Shown: positions 1-8,788, numbered from the stretch's first letter. The stretch is 64,000 bases of DNA from Clostridia bacterium (GCA_017517865.1 JAFWYB010000065.1:40061-104060), one strand, 5' to 3'. Notes: generated by a model not told the origin, from the letters alone. Program-made: numbers and translations.

Positions 1-32
1 CCTTTTCTGCCTTGCTTTTTACTGTTAAATTA

Positions 33-1472
33 TCAGTCCCATTCAGTACCGGTTACGGTATCAAGGTCGAGACCCTTGGTGTCGTGGGTTTTTCTTATGA
101 GTGCAATAAGGGTGATTACGAAGCTGGGAACAAGAAGACAAAGTGCAACAGTACCCATTATGCCGTCACCGTAGATGAATGCAAGAGCCATATTCAGAAG
201 GTAAGCTACGCCATAGCCTGCAAAGCCTACAACGGTTTGTGCGGCGGTGGCAGATGAGCGCAGATTTGTGGGCGCGGATTCACTTGCCATCATTATAAGC
301 ACGTCGTTTGTTGAATAGTAGCTGCCTACGAAGGTGCCGCAGAAGAAGCCGATTATTTCGGGGTTGAGGTAGTTTCCTCTTGCACCGAGGAAGAATACCA
401 GGAAGGAAACGATGCAGTTTGAGGCAACTGTTATTGCGGCGGTCTTTCTGCCGAATTTATCTGAGATAAAGCCCATTATTACCTGTGAAAGAGCCATACC
501 GATGGGATAAAGAACGATGGCTCTGTTAACCTCGTTAGTGCTTACAAGGTCAAGGAATTCCTTTGTGTTTGAGCCGTGAATGCTTATGGCATAGCTGTGG
601 GTGAGAATTGCCTGATAGTTCATAACTCCTATAACGCCGATGCCTGCAAGTGCAAAGCAGATGAACACCCAACGAAGCTGCTTGTGGCTGAAGCCGAATT
701 TAAGTGCGGCAACAAGACCGCCCTGAGCATCCTGAGCAGTTTTTTTCTGCTTTTCAGCCTCTAATTCTTCCTCTGTCATACTCAGATAACGGATACGTGA
801 TTCGATGAAGGCATCGGTTTCTCTTGAACAGAGAAGAGCAATCAGAGATACGATTATACCCACAACGGCGGGAATGAAGTAAACCTTGCGCCACTGGCCT
901 GCGGTTTCCATAAGCCACTGACGAAGAAGCGGTATAAGCATAACTGCCATATTTGCAAAGAACTTTACAACCGAATAGGTTATTGCACGGCTCTTTTTAG
1001 GTGCAACCTCCATAATATACACAACGTGCATATCGTGGGGAATGAAAAACATAATAAGGCAGGCACCGAAGAAATAAACCATCGCATTCGGTGTAAGGAA
1101 TATAATAAACAATGCAAGTGACATACCCAGTGTGTTGATAACGAGGAAGGTCTTTCTGCCGAAGCGGTCAGCAAGAGGCCTGTAAAAAATACCGATAACC
1201 TGGAAGGGGATTGCAATAACCTGAAGAAGATTGAGGATTGTAACTGCACTCGGGCTGTTAAAAAGGTCGTTGGCAATTTCGGTCTGCATAAGGTTGCCTA
1301 TCTGTGAGGCAATTTCGTCAACTGCATAAATGAGGGCGATAATAAGCACAAGATACCAGAAATAGCCCTTTCCCTTGGGACGGTCATATTGCTTTTTCCA
1401 ATAGGCGAGCTCTTTTTCTTTTTTTTGCTGAAGCTTTGCTGCCCTTTCGGCTGTTATGGTCTTTTTGGTCAT
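33..1472 (-). CDS. MFS transporter
   Basis: A 479-residue secondary transporter of the major facilitator superfamily in the cytoplasmic membrane. A charged cytoplasmic N-terminus of about 37 residues precedes alternating hydrophobic segments. The conserved loop signature of each half is visible: DRFGRK at residues 102-107 and DKFGRK near residue 336. A hydrophilic linker near residues 220-250 separates the halves. The ATG follows AAAGGAG and a strong promoter. The gene is divergent from a secreted sialidase-like gene, with back-to-back promoters 5 bp apart, so it may import a product released by that enzyme; this is inference. Substrate cannot be read from the sequence. Family confident, substrate unknown. 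Confidence 0.9.
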   Translation of the reverse strand: MTKKTITAERAAKLQQKKEKELAYWKKQYDRPKGKGYFWYLVLIIALIYAVDEIASQIGNLMQTEIANDLFNSPSAVTILNLLQVIAIPFQVIGIFYRPLADRFGRKTFLVINTLGMSLALFIIFLTPNAMVYFFGACLIMFFIPHDMHVVYIMEVAPKKSRAITYSVVKFFANMAVMLIPLLRQWLMETAGQWRKVYFIPAVVGIIVSLIALLCSRETDAFIESRIRYLSMTEEELEAEKQKKTAQDAQGGLVAALKFGFSHKQLRWVFICFALAGIGVIGVMNYQAILTHSYAISIHGSNTKEFLDLVSTNEVNRAIVLYPIGMALSQVIMGFISDKFGRKTAAITVASNCIVSFLVFFLGARGNYLNPEIIGFFCGTFVGSYYSTNDVLIMMASESAPTNLRSSATAAQTVVGFAGYGVAYLLNMALAFIYGDGIMGTVALCLLVPSFVITLIALIRKTHDTKGLDLDTVTGTEWD

Positions 1473-1505
1473 ATTCGTGTCTCCTTTTAGATTTTCTCCG
1501 GTTCA

Positions 1506-1534
1506 ATTATAGTATTACGGGCACAAGATGTCAA
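1506..1534 (-). promoter_or_regulatory. Sigma-A promoter of the MFS gene
   Basis: Read on the minus strand: TTGACA (1534-1529), 17-bp spacer, TATAAT (1511-1506). Both hexamers are perfect matches to consensus. Confidence 0.85.
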
Positions 1535-1539
1535 GAATG

Positions 1540-1569
1540 TTGACATGCTCACACAAAAAATGTTATAAT
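1540..1569 (+). promoter_or_regulatory. Sigma-A promoter of the sialidase-like gene
   Basis: TTGACA (1540-1545), 18-bp spacer, TATAAT (1564-1569). The two divergent -35 boxes form the palindrome TGTCAA-gaatg-TTGACA (1529-1545), a possible shared operator. Confidence 0.8.
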
Positions 1570-1601
1570 TCACACACAATTAAACGGAAGGAGAATACCC
1601 G

Positions 1602-3068
1602 ATGAAAACAATGAAGAGAATTATTTCCCTCTGCCTTGCGGCAGTAATACTTATGTCCTGCGGTGTAGTATGCTTTGCGGCAAACTCCGGTGCTGAGGCA
1701 TCAGTTGCAAACAATGACCGCTTTTTTGGGAAGGTGAGGGCATTTTTTAAAGAAATATGTGATTCAATAAAGAGCTTTTTCAACAAAGTTAAGGGCTTTC
1801 TGGGTATAGGCAGCAACTTTACCGGCAGTGACTACACTATCCCTGAAATCGACCTGAGTACTCTGCCCGAGGAGCTCAAGGGTACAGAATATGAATATCT
1901 TTATGACCTTTATGTTATCGACGACACAAAAGATTATATGGCTCATCCCGACAGTGTGCTTTTAAAGGACGGCAGTATTCTTACTGTTTATCCTGCAGGC
2001 CACGGCAAGGGAGCGGTTCTTAACAGGATCAGCACTGACGGCGGTATCACATGGTCCGGAACTGTAGAAAACACACCCAAGAGCTGGGAAAACTCTCAGG
2101 AAACACCCACAATCTACCGTCTCGAGTTCTCTGACGGCAGAGCCGATAAGCTCATACTTATTTCTGCTAACCCAAAGTGGCCGGGCAGCAGTACGGTAGG
2201 CGGCTTTGAATGCTCAATTTCTGACGACGAGGGCAAGACCTGGACTGAGTTCAAGCGCTTCTATTCCCTTGAAGATGAAAACAGTGTAGTACCTATTGTT
2301 GCTATGTCGAGCCTTACAAGACTTAAGGAAAACGGCGAGTTTGTTGATAAGTGGATGGGTCTGTTCCACGACGCTGATTTCTATAACTACAAGACAATTC
2401 TTACCTTTGACGAAAACGGAAATATGCAGTGGAGCGTGCCCGAAAAGTATTTCGCCGCTCACCGTGATGTTGAAAAGAAAACCAATATGTGCGAGGTAGA
2501 GGTAATCCGCTCCGATATGGGCAAGGGTGATGAGCTTTGTCTTATCACAAGAAGCAATGCCAAAAATGTAAACTCACTTATTTCCTTCTCTCAGGACGAG
2601 GGTAAGACCTGGAGCGAGCCCGTTGAGGTTCCTGCCGCACTCAACGGCGAAAGGCATAAGGCTGAGTACACTCCCGACGGCAGATTGGTTATTTCCTTCC
2701 GCTCTATTGAAAGAGGTGAAAAGGCTGAAGATAATGCCAAGAACCGCACTGACAAGAGCAGAGGCTGGATAAGTGAGGGTCTTGTTGCATGGGTCGGTAC
2801 CTATGAGGACCTTAAAAACGGCAATGAGGGTCAGTACAGAATAAAGCTTGCTCACACCTATGTCGAGGGACAGACAGCACCGGAATATTATGCAAACGCC
2901 GATACGGGCTACTGCGGTAACGTTGTTCTGCCCGACGGCACAGTGATGATATGCAGCTACGGCAAGTTCAGCCCCGATAAAAAGACAGAAAACGGTAAGG
3001 AGCTTAAGACGAGCATCTGTGCCAAGAGAATAAGGCTCGATGACCTTGATGAGCTTTTAAACAGATAA
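1602..3068 (+). CDS. Secreted sialidase-like protein (BNR/Asp-box repeats)
   Basis: A 488-residue exported protein with the look of an exo-alpha-sialidase beta-propeller (GH33-like). Residues 1-27 form a signal peptide (MKTMKR start, hydrophobic core, then CFAA). Three Asp boxes of the form S-x-D-x-G-x-T-W are visible: STDGGITW near residue 144, SDDEGKTW near 207 and SQDEGKTW near 329. A short basic linker (about residues 37-65) separates the signal peptide from the propeller. ATG chosen because GGAAGGAG lies 8-12 bases upstream. Likely role: releasing sialic acid or a similar sugar from host or microbial glycans outside the cell. The Asp box also occurs in non-sialidase propellers and I did not confirm the arginine triad, so substrate is uncertain. 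Confidence 0.8.
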   Translation: MKTMKRIISLCLAAVILMSCGVVCFAANSGAEASVANNDRFFGKVRAFFKEICDSIKSFFNKVKGFLGIGSNFTGSDYTIPEIDLSTLPEELKGTEYEYLYDLYVIDDTKDYMAHPDSVLLKDGSILTVYPAGHGKGAVLNRISTDGGITWSGTVENTPKSWENSQETPTIYRLEFSDGRADKLILISANPKWPGSSTVGGFECSISDDEGKTWTEFKRFYSLEDENSVVPIVAMSSLTRLKENGEFVDKWMGLFHDADFYNYKTILTFDENGNMQWSVPEKYFAAHRDVEKKTNMCEVEVIRSDMGKGDELCLITRSNAKNVNSLISFSQDEGKTWSEPVEVPAALNGERHKAEYTPDGRLVISFRSIERGEKAEDNAKNRTDKSRGWISEGLVAWVGTYEDLKNGNEGQYRIKLAHTYVEGQTAPEYYANADTGYCGNVVLPDGTVMICSYGKFSPDKKTENGKELKTSICAKRIRLDDLDELLNR

Positions 3069-3073
3069 ACATT

Positions 3074-3105
3074 TCACCGTGGGGATACTCCTCACGGTGA
3101 TTTTT
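3074..3105 (+). terminator. Rho-independent terminator after the sialidase-like gene
   Basis: Stem TCACCGTG/CACGGTGA (3074-3081 with 3093-3100) followed by five T. Confidence 0.8.
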
Positions 3106-3200
3106 ATGCTTTGATTCGGTTTGTGCCTGAGGCGATTTTCTTGCATCTTCTTTTGTAAGACGTGTCGTGAAGTGGCGGTGGCACGGGTGCTTTTTCATTT

Positions 3201-3348
3201 CTTTGTACAATATGAGATTAAAAAGTACGACCCCGCGGCTTGAACGGATGACGAGCCGATATTTCATACAGCATAAAGATGAAAAAGCACAGCCCACGGC
3301 TCGAGCGGATGACGAGCTGCTCCTTTGTACAATAAGGAGATTAAAAAG
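3201..3348. repeat. Degenerate intergenic direct repeat, two copies
   Basis: The gene-free stretch 3107-3394 holds two copies of a roughly 38-bp unit (3221-3258 and 3283-3319), both ending in GGATGACGAG followed by CCG or CTG. An interleaved copy pair starts CTTTGTACAATA (3201-3225 and 3323-3348). No open frame there is convincing. It may be a family of dispersed intergenic repeats. Confidence 0.55.
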
Positions 3349-3394
3349 AACCCGTCTAACCCTCTCCGTTACTTCATGTCAACAGCATATACAA

Positions 3395-3421
3395 GAAAAA
3401 AGCTCCCCGAAGGGAGCTTTT
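3395..3421 (-). terminator. Terminator of the hydrogenase operon
   Basis: Stem AGCTCCC/GGGAGCT (3401-3407 with 3412-3418), tetraloop CGAA, followed on the minus strand by a run of T (complement of 3395-3400). It lies just past the hndD stop. Confidence 0.85.
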
Positions 3422-3430
3422 GATGTATGC

Positions 3431-5182
3431 TTATTTGTCAAACATAGGTCTTGCAACATAAGATGTGTGGAGAAGCTCGTGAGCCTTGTGGCTGTTGGGT
3501 TCGCCGAGGTATTCAGCGTAAACAGCCTTGACATCTTCGTTTTCGTGGCTCTTTCTGTGAGGACGCTTTGCATCGTTCTCATAAAGTGCCTTTGCTCTGA
3601 GAGCCTTGAGATCAACAGTGTTACGTACTGATGCGGGCTGTACGGGCTGACCGCCGCCGTTGATACAACCGCCGGGGCATCCCATAATTTCGATGAAGGT
3701 ATAGTCAGCAGTGCCGTCCTTAACCTTATCCATAAGGATCTTAGCGTTCTTTGTACCTGATGCGATAGCAACCTTAATCTCTGTACCGTCGAGGTCGTAG
3801 GAAGCTTCCTTAACGCCTTCCATACCGCGTACGTCGTGGAATTCGGGGTTGTCAAGGCTCTTGCCTGTGATAACCTCAGCAGCAGTACGAAGAGCAGCTT
3901 CCATAACACCGCCGGTGGTGCCGAAGATAACAGCAGCACCTGTGCCCTGACCGAGAGGAGCATCGCAGTCCTCGTCGGGAAGAGCTGTAAACTTGATGCC
4001 TGCTGCATCAATCATTCTGCCAAGCTCTCTTGTTGTAAGAACGTAGTCGATATCGGGATAGCCTGCGCCTGCTTCGTCAGCTCTGCCACATTCAAACTTC
4101 TTAGCGGTACAAGGCATGATAGCAACTGAAACTATGTCCTTGGGATCAATGCCGTTCTTTTCAGCGTAGTAGCTCTTGATGATAGCGCCCTGCATCTGCA
4201 TAGGTGACTTGCAGGTTGAAAGGTGGTCGAGCTCTGTGGGATAGTAGTGTTCGCAATATTTGATCCAGCCGGGTGAGCAGGATGTGATCATGGGAAGAAC
4301 GCCACCGTTCTTAACTCTTGAGAGAAGCTCGGTTGCTTCTTCCATAATTGTAAGGTCAGCAGCAAAGTTGGTGTCGAATACCTTGTCGAAGCCGAGGCGA
4401 CGAAGAGCGGCAAACATCTTACCGGTTACATCTGTGCCGATAGGCATATCAAAGCATTCACCGAGAGTTGCGCGTACTGCGGGAGCAGCCTGAACAACAA
4501 CGTGCTTTGTGGGATCGCTGATAGCTGAGAATACTTTTTCGGTGTCATCCTTTTCATAGATAGCACCAACGGGGCAGTTAACTATACACTGACCGCAGGA
4601 GATACATGAGGTTGAACCGAGAGGAAGCTCGAAGGGTGAAGCGATGTGAGTGTCGATACCTCTTGCATTTGCACCGATAACGCTGATGCCCTGATTGTCG
4701 CAGGCAGCAACACAGCGGCGGCAGAGGATACACTTATTGTTGTCTCTTACCATATGAGCAGCGGAGTAATCAAGCTCGTATACGGGCTTATTGCCGTCGA
4801 ATCTGTCTTCCTCAGTAACATTGTATTCTTTACAGAGTCTCTGAAGCTCACAGTTACCGCTTCTTACACAAGAAAGGCACTTTCTGTTGTGTGTTGAAAG
4901 GATGAGCTCAAGAGTTGTTTTTCTTGCCTTACGAACCTTTTCGCTGTTTGTGAAGATTTCAGTTCCTTCTCTTTCAATAGGGAATACGCAAGCTGCAACA
5001 AGGCTTCTTGCGCCTACAACTTCAACAACGCAGAAACGGCAAGCGCCGATTTCGTTCATTTCCTTAAGATAGCAGAGAGTGGGGATTTCAATACCGACCA
5101 TTCTTGCTGCATCTATGATTTTTGTACCGTAAGGTACGCTGCAAGGAATATTATTGATTTTAATGTTAAGCATTTTTTCCAT
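3431..5182 (-). CDS. hndD: [FeFe]-hydrogenase catalytic subunit (HndD/HydA)
   Basis: A 583-residue catalytic subunit of a multimeric, pyridine-nucleotide-linked [FeFe]-hydrogenase that reduces protons to H2 in the cytoplasm. In order: an N-terminal [2Fe-2S] ferredoxin domain (CYLKEMNEIGACRFC), a His-ligated cluster (HNRKCLSCVRSGNC), two [4Fe-4S] sites (CILCRRCVAAC and CISCGQCIVNC), then the H-cluster domain with L1 TSCSPGW (residues 300-306), L2 MPCTAKKFE (about 354) and L3 EIMGCPGGCINGGGQP (about 495), and a C-terminal small-subunit-like tail. ATG at 5182 is chosen because AAGGAGGT precedes it; the open frame extends 25 codons further without a ribosome site. Last gene of the operon. L1 has Ser where the best-known enzymes have the second Cys. 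Confidence 0.95.
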   Translation of the reverse strand: MEKMLNIKINNIPCSVPYGTKIIDAARMVGIEIPTLCYLKEMNEIGACRFCVVEVVGARSLVAACVFPIEREGTEIFTNSEKVRKARKTTLELILSTHNRKCLSCVRSGNCELQRLCKEYNVTEEDRFDGNKPVYELDYSAAHMVRDNNKCILCRRCVAACDNQGISVIGANARGIDTHIASPFELPLGSTSCISCGQCIVNCPVGAIYEKDDTEKVFSAISDPTKHVVVQAAPAVRATLGECFDMPIGTDVTGKMFAALRRLGFDKVFDTNFAADLTIMEEATELLSRVKNGGVLPMITSCSPGWIKYCEHYYPTELDHLSTCKSPMQMQGAIIKSYYAEKNGIDPKDIVSVAIMPCTAKKFECGRADEAGAGYPDIDYVLTTRELGRMIDAAGIKFTALPDEDCDAPLGQGTGAAVIFGTTGGVMEAALRTAAEVITGKSLDNPEFHDVRGMEGVKEASYDLDGTEIKVAIASGTKNAKILMDKVKDGTADYTFIEIMGCPGGCINGGGQPVQPASVRNTVDLKALRAKALYENDAKRPHRKSHENEDVKAVYAEYLGEPNSHKAHELLHTSYVARPMFDK

Positions 5183-5196
5183 TTTTACGTACCTCC

Positions 5197-6984
5197 TTAT
5201 TTCTTGATAATCGCATTGAAGCGACATGAATCCATACATACGCCGCACTTGATACACTTTGTTGTATCAATGGTGTGTGCTTCCTTAACCTTGCCTGAGA
5301 TAGCACCGACGGGGCACTTCTTAGCGCAGAGGGTACAGCCCTTACACTTGTCAGCCTCAATAGAGAAGGAAAGAAGGCTCTTACATACACCTGCAGGACA
5401 CTTCTTATCAACAACATGAGCAACATATTCGTCACGGAAGAACTTGAGTGTTGCAAGTACGGGGTTGGGAGCTGTCTGACCGAGACCGCAGAGTGAATTA
5501 TCTTTGATATAGTGACAGAGCTCTTCAAGCTTGTCAAGGTCTTCAAGAGTTGCCTTGCCCTCTGTAATCTTGTCGAGCATTTCAAGAAGTCTCTTTGTAC
5601 CTACACGGCAGGGAGTACACTTACCGCAGGATTCGTCAACTGTGAAGTCAAGGAAGAACTTTGCAATGTCAACCATACAGTTGTCCTCGTCCATAACGAT
5701 GAGACCGCCTGAGCCCATCATACAGCCGATAGCTGTAAGGTTATCGTAGTCAATGGGAGTATCCATAAGTGAAGCGGGGATACAGCCGCCTGAGGGACCG
5801 CCTGTCTGAGCTGCCTTGAATGCCTTGCCGCCCGGGATGCCGCCGCCGATTTCATAAATAACGTCACGAAGAGTAGTACCCATAGGAACCTCAACGAGAC
5901 CTGTATTCTTGATTTTACCGCCGAGTGCGAATACCTTTGTACCCTTTGACTTTTCGGTACCCATTGAAGCAAACCAGTCAGCACCCTTGCGGATGATGGG
6001 AGGAATGTTAGCGAAGGTTTCAACGTTGTTTTCTGTTGTGGGCTTGCCGAAAAGACCCTTAACTGCGGGATAGGGAGGACGGGGTCTGGGCTCACCGCGG
6101 TTACCTTCGATTGATGTCATAAGAGCAGTTTCTTCACCGCAAACGAATGCGCCTGCACCAAGCTTGATGTGAAGGTCGAAATCAAAGCCTGAACCGAAGA
6201 TGTTCTTACCTAAGAGACCGAGCTCCTTAGCCTGATTGATAGCAATCTGAAGACGTGCAACAGCGATGGGGTACTCAGCACGGACATAAACATAACCCTC
6301 TGTTGCGCCTGTTGCATAGCCGCAGATAGCCATAGCTTCAATAATACAGTGGGGGTCACCTTCAAGAACTGAACGGTCCATGAATGCACCGGGGTCACCT
6401 TCGTCAGCATTACATACAACATATTTCTGGTCAGCCTTGTTAGCAGCTGTGAAGCTCCACTTAAGACCTGTGGGGAAACCGCCGCCGCCACGGCCGCGAA
6501 GACCTGAATCCTTGACTATCTGGATAACCTGCTCGGGAGTGAGCTCGGTAAGACACTTTGCGAGAGCCTGATAGCCGTCGTATGCGATATATTCGTTGAT
6601 ATCCTCGGGATTGATAACACCGCAGTTTTTAAGAGCAACTCTATGCTGAGTTTTATAGAAATTAGTGTCGTTAAGACCCTTGATTTCTGTGGGAGTAACT
6701 GTTTCGGTGTAAAGAAGACGCTTTACCATACGGCCCTTGAGAAGGTGCTCCTCAACTATTTCGGGAACGTCTTCAACCTTAACCTCTGAATAGAAGCAGC
6801 CTTCGGGATAAACGATCATAATGGGGCCGAGAGCGCAAAGGCCGAAGCAACCGGTACGGATTACCTGAACCTCGTTTTCAAGACCTTTAGCCTTGATTTC
6901 GGCTTCCATCGTTTCGATGATTTTCTGTGAGTTTGAGGAGGTACAGCCGGTACCGCCGCAAACAAGCACGTGTGAACGATACAT
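5197..6984 (-). CDS. hndC: Hydrogenase flavoprotein subunit (HndC/HydB, NuoF-like)
   Basis: A 595-residue FMN- and NAD(P)H-binding subunit that passes electrons between the nucleotide and the iron-sulfur clusters of the hydrogenase complex. An N-terminal thioredoxin-like [2Fe-2S] domain (about residues 1-90) is followed by the NuoF fold with GRGGGGFPTG near residue 161. The N3-type [4Fe-4S] motif CGKCTPCR lies near residue 448 with a later Cys in CGLGQ. Two C-terminal [4Fe-4S] ferredoxin motifs follow (CKGCTLCAKKC and CIKCGVCMDSC). Length and order match the HndC/HydB family. AAGGAGG precedes the ATG; it starts 13 bases after hndB stops and is followed 14 bases later by hndD. Confidence 0.95.
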   Translation of the reverse strand: MYRSHVLVCGGTGCTSSNSQKIIETMEAEIKAKGLENEVQVIRTGCFGLCALGPIMIVYPEGCFYSEVKVEDVPEIVEEHLLKGRMVKRLLYTETVTPTEIKGLNDTNFYKTQHRVALKNCGVINPEDINEYIAYDGYQALAKCLTELTPEQVIQIVKDSGLRGRGGGGFPTGLKWSFTAANKADQKYVVCNADEGDPGAFMDRSVLEGDPHCIIEAMAICGYATGATEGYVYVRAEYPIAVARLQIAINQAKELGLLGKNIFGSGFDFDLHIKLGAGAFVCGEETALMTSIEGNRGEPRPRPPYPAVKGLFGKPTTENNVETFANIPPIIRKGADWFASMGTEKSKGTKVFALGGKIKNTGLVEVPMGTTLRDVIYEIGGGIPGGKAFKAAQTGGPSGGCIPASLMDTPIDYDNLTAIGCMMGSGGLIVMDEDNCMVDIAKFFLDFTVDESCGKCTPCRVGTKRLLEMLDKITEGKATLEDLDKLEELCHYIKDNSLCGLGQTAPNPVLATLKFFRDEYVAHVVDKKCPAGVCKSLLSFSIEADKCKGCTLCAKKCPVGAISGKVKEAHTIDTTKCIKCGVCMDSCRFNAIIKK

Positions 6985-6997
6985 TTACACTTCCTCC

Positions 6998-7369
6998 TTA
7001 TTCTTTAATAGCGCCGATTGTGTATTCAGCAACGGGCTTGCCGTTAACAATGTGGTCAACGATAATCTTTGCAACCTTTTCTTCTGTGAGCTGAACATAG
7101 GTAACCTTATCCTTACCGGGAACCATTACCTCTGCAATGGGCTCATACTGGCACATACCGATGCAACCTGTCTGGGCAACGGTTACGTGCTGAATGTTGC
7201 GCTTTGTGATTTCTTCAACAAACTTGTTCATAACGGGTCTTGCACCTGCTGCGATACCGCAGGTAGCCATACCGACAACAATTCTTGTTGCTTCTGTTGA
7301 GCCGTCACGGGTTGTCATGTTGAGCTTAGCAGCATCTCTGAGGGCCATAAGTTCTTCAAGTGATTTCAT
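6998..7369 (-). CDS. hndB: Hydrogenase [2Fe-2S] subunit (HndB-like)
   Basis: A 123-residue thioredoxin-fold [2Fe-2S] protein matching the small HndB subunit. Cluster ligands are visible as ATCGIAAG near residue 37 and GCIGMCQ near residue 69. It sits between the ATPase-like gene and hndC, which is the family's usual position. The start has GAGGTG upstream. It is thought to be an electron-transfer subunit of the NAD(P)-dependent hydrogenase complex. Confidence 0.9.
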   Translation of the reverse strand: MKSLEELMALRDAAKLNMTTRDGSTEATRIVVGMATCGIAAGARPVMNKFVEEITKRNIQHVTVAQTGCIGMCQYEPIAEVMVPGKDKVTYVQLTEEKVAKIIVDHIVNGKPVAEYTIGAIKE

Positions 7370-7375
7370 TGTTAT

Positions 7376-7921
7376 TTACACCTCCGTAAGTTGATTGGTA
7401 TTTTCTTTGATATAATCCGTAAGCCAGCCTGTTACGCCCGGTTCGTTCAACGGAACGTCACCGAGAATTTCTTTAAGCTGTCTTGTGTCCACGGTGAATT
7501 CCTTACCGTCAAGACTTCTTCTGTAAAGAAAGTCGGTATGCAGGTTCATCGTGATTAGAATTACGACGGTTGAGGTAAGGTCGCCTATTGGAGTAAAATC
7601 CACATGGTCTGTTTTAAAGGTGGCACGTACCTTAGTGCCTACTCCGACCTCGCTTTCAATTTCAAGAGAGCCGCCTGTCATTTCTGCCGCCATCTTGAAA
7701 AGGGGAATGCCAAGACCTACCTTTCTTGTGGTACGGGTGGTGAAGAAGGGGTCGATAACCGACTGCACCTGCTCCTTCGTCATGCCCTTGCCGTTGTCGT
7801 AAATACCGATAAGAAGCTCCTTATTCACAGTGCTTTCGCTGACCTCGATTTCTATCAGCGATGCATTTGCCGAAATAGAATTCTGGGCTATGTCAAGCAC
7901 ATTGAGTGAAAGCTCTCTCAT
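7376..7921 (-). CDS. GHKL-type ATP-binding protein of the hydrogenase operon
   Basis: A 181-residue protein with a histidine-kinase-like ATPase fold (HATPase_c) and no sensor, phospho-acceptor or membrane domain. The N box appears as DIAQNSISA (residues 10-18), the G1 box as DNGKGM (about 42-47) and the G2 box as VGLGIPLF (about 68-75). The C-terminal 70 residues are not recognised. Its ATG shares one base with the hndA stop (TGATG), so translation is probably coupled. Such proteins are commonly found between hndA and hndB in Clostridia; a regulatory or maturation role is assumed, not shown. Confidence 0.85.
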   Translation of the reverse strand: MRELSLNVLDIAQNSISANASLIEIEVSESTVNKELLIGIYDNGKGMTKEQVQSVIDPFFTTRTTRKVGLGIPLFKMAAEMTGGSLEIESEVGVGTKVRATFKTDHVDFTPIGDLTSTVVILITMNLHTDFLYRRSLDGKEFTVDTRQLKEILGDVPLNEPGVTGWLTDYIKENTNQLTEV

Positions 7922-8418
7922 CAGTCCTGATATTTAGCAAGAATGCCTGCAATGTCAGCTGCGGTGATTTTGCCGTAAACGTCGTCGTTGACAGTGATAA
8001 CGGGAGCAAGACCGCAAGCACCGATGCAACGGCAGGCAGTAAGTGAAAACTTACCGTCAGCGGTGCATTCCTCTGCACCGATACCGAGCTGAGCTGAAAG
8101 CTCGTCAAGAAGCTCCTGAGCGCCCTTAACGTAGCAAGCGGTACCGAGACAAACGGAGATAGCATACTTACCCTTGGGTGAAAGAGCAAACTGAGCGTAG
8201 AATGTTGCAACGCCGTAAACCTTTTCAAGGGGTACCTTCATTCCGTCGGCAATTTTCTGCTGAACTTCAAAGGGAAGGTAGCCGTAGATGCCCTGAGCTT
8301 CCTGCATAACGTGCATAAGCTTGCTCACGTCGGGTGTGCATTCAGCGATAACTGCATCAAGCTTTGCTGCCTGTTCAGCGGTGTCTTTAAACGGGATTGT
8401 GCTGATTTTCTTAAGCAT
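7921..8418 (-). CDS. hndA: Hydrogenase NuoE-like [2Fe-2S] subunit (HndA/HydC)
   Basis: A 165-residue NuoE-family subunit and first gene of the hydrogenase operon. A helical N-terminus precedes a thioredoxin-like [2Fe-2S] domain with ligands in CLGTACYVKGA and ACRCIGACGLAP. It completes the HndABCD set, so the encoded enzyme is NAD(P)-linked and may bifurcate electrons with ferredoxin; that mechanism is inferred from the family. AAAGGAGG stands 8 bases before the ATG. The leader contains two inverted repeats that could serve regulation. Confidence 0.93.
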   Translation of the reverse strand: MLKKISTIPFKDTAEQAAKLDAVIAECTPDVSKLMHVMQEAQGIYGYLPFEVQQKIADGMKVPLEKVYGVATFYAQFALSPKGKYAISVCLGTACYVKGAQELLDELSAQLGIGAEECTADGKFSLTACRCIGACGLAPVITVNDDVYGKITAADIAGILAKYQD

Positions 8419-8464
8419 TGACTTTTATCCTCCTTTAACGGTTTTTTCCGTATAAGTTTGTAAG

Positions 8465-8514
8465 TTATGAGTTGATTTTTATACAACAACTCATAATAAT
8501 CCATACTGTTGTAT
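8465..8514. promoter_or_regulatory. Inverted repeats upstream of the hydrogenase operon
   Basis: TTATGAGTTG (8465-8474) pairs perfectly with CAACTCATAA (8487-8496). Overlapping it, ATACAACA (8481-8488) pairs with TGTTGTAT (8507-8514). The two are mutually exclusive as hairpins, which fits either protein operators or alternative RNA folds. I could not place a convincing -35/-10 pair here, and neither repeat matches the Rex consensus. Confidence 0.45.
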
Positions 8515-8788
8515 GATAGCATATAAACAAAAAAAAATCTACTGATTTTGAAATAAAAAAGCGGTTGAAGCAATAATTCAACATTATGACTAATTCTTTT
8601 GTTTATTTTGATGTATATAATAGTATATGAAAACGGTGTATTGAGATGTTTTTTTACCGAGTCTGCCTGAGAGAGAGTTCAGCTCTTTCAAAGTTGTTGC
8701 ATAAAGGTATGCTTTTACTTTTTCGTTCCAACCCCGAAAAAAAGAAGAGCCTTGCAGCTCAAGAGGAAAAGAGTAAGTTTTTACGAAC
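8515..8788. other. Gene-free stretch
   Basis: Between the hydrogenase leader and the phosphatase terminator I see no supported gene. A TATAAT-like box near 8613 has no matching -35. The short frames here lack ribosome sites and recognisable products. Confidence 0.4.

Noticed and set aside
4370-4395. Two Spo0A-box-like heptamers (TGTCGAA) close together
   Set aside because: They lie inside the hndD coding sequence, in codons conserved for the protein, far from a start.
8465-8514. Rex operator for the hydrogenase operon
   Set aside because: Neither repeat has the TTGTTAA/TTAACAA half-sites or their spacing.
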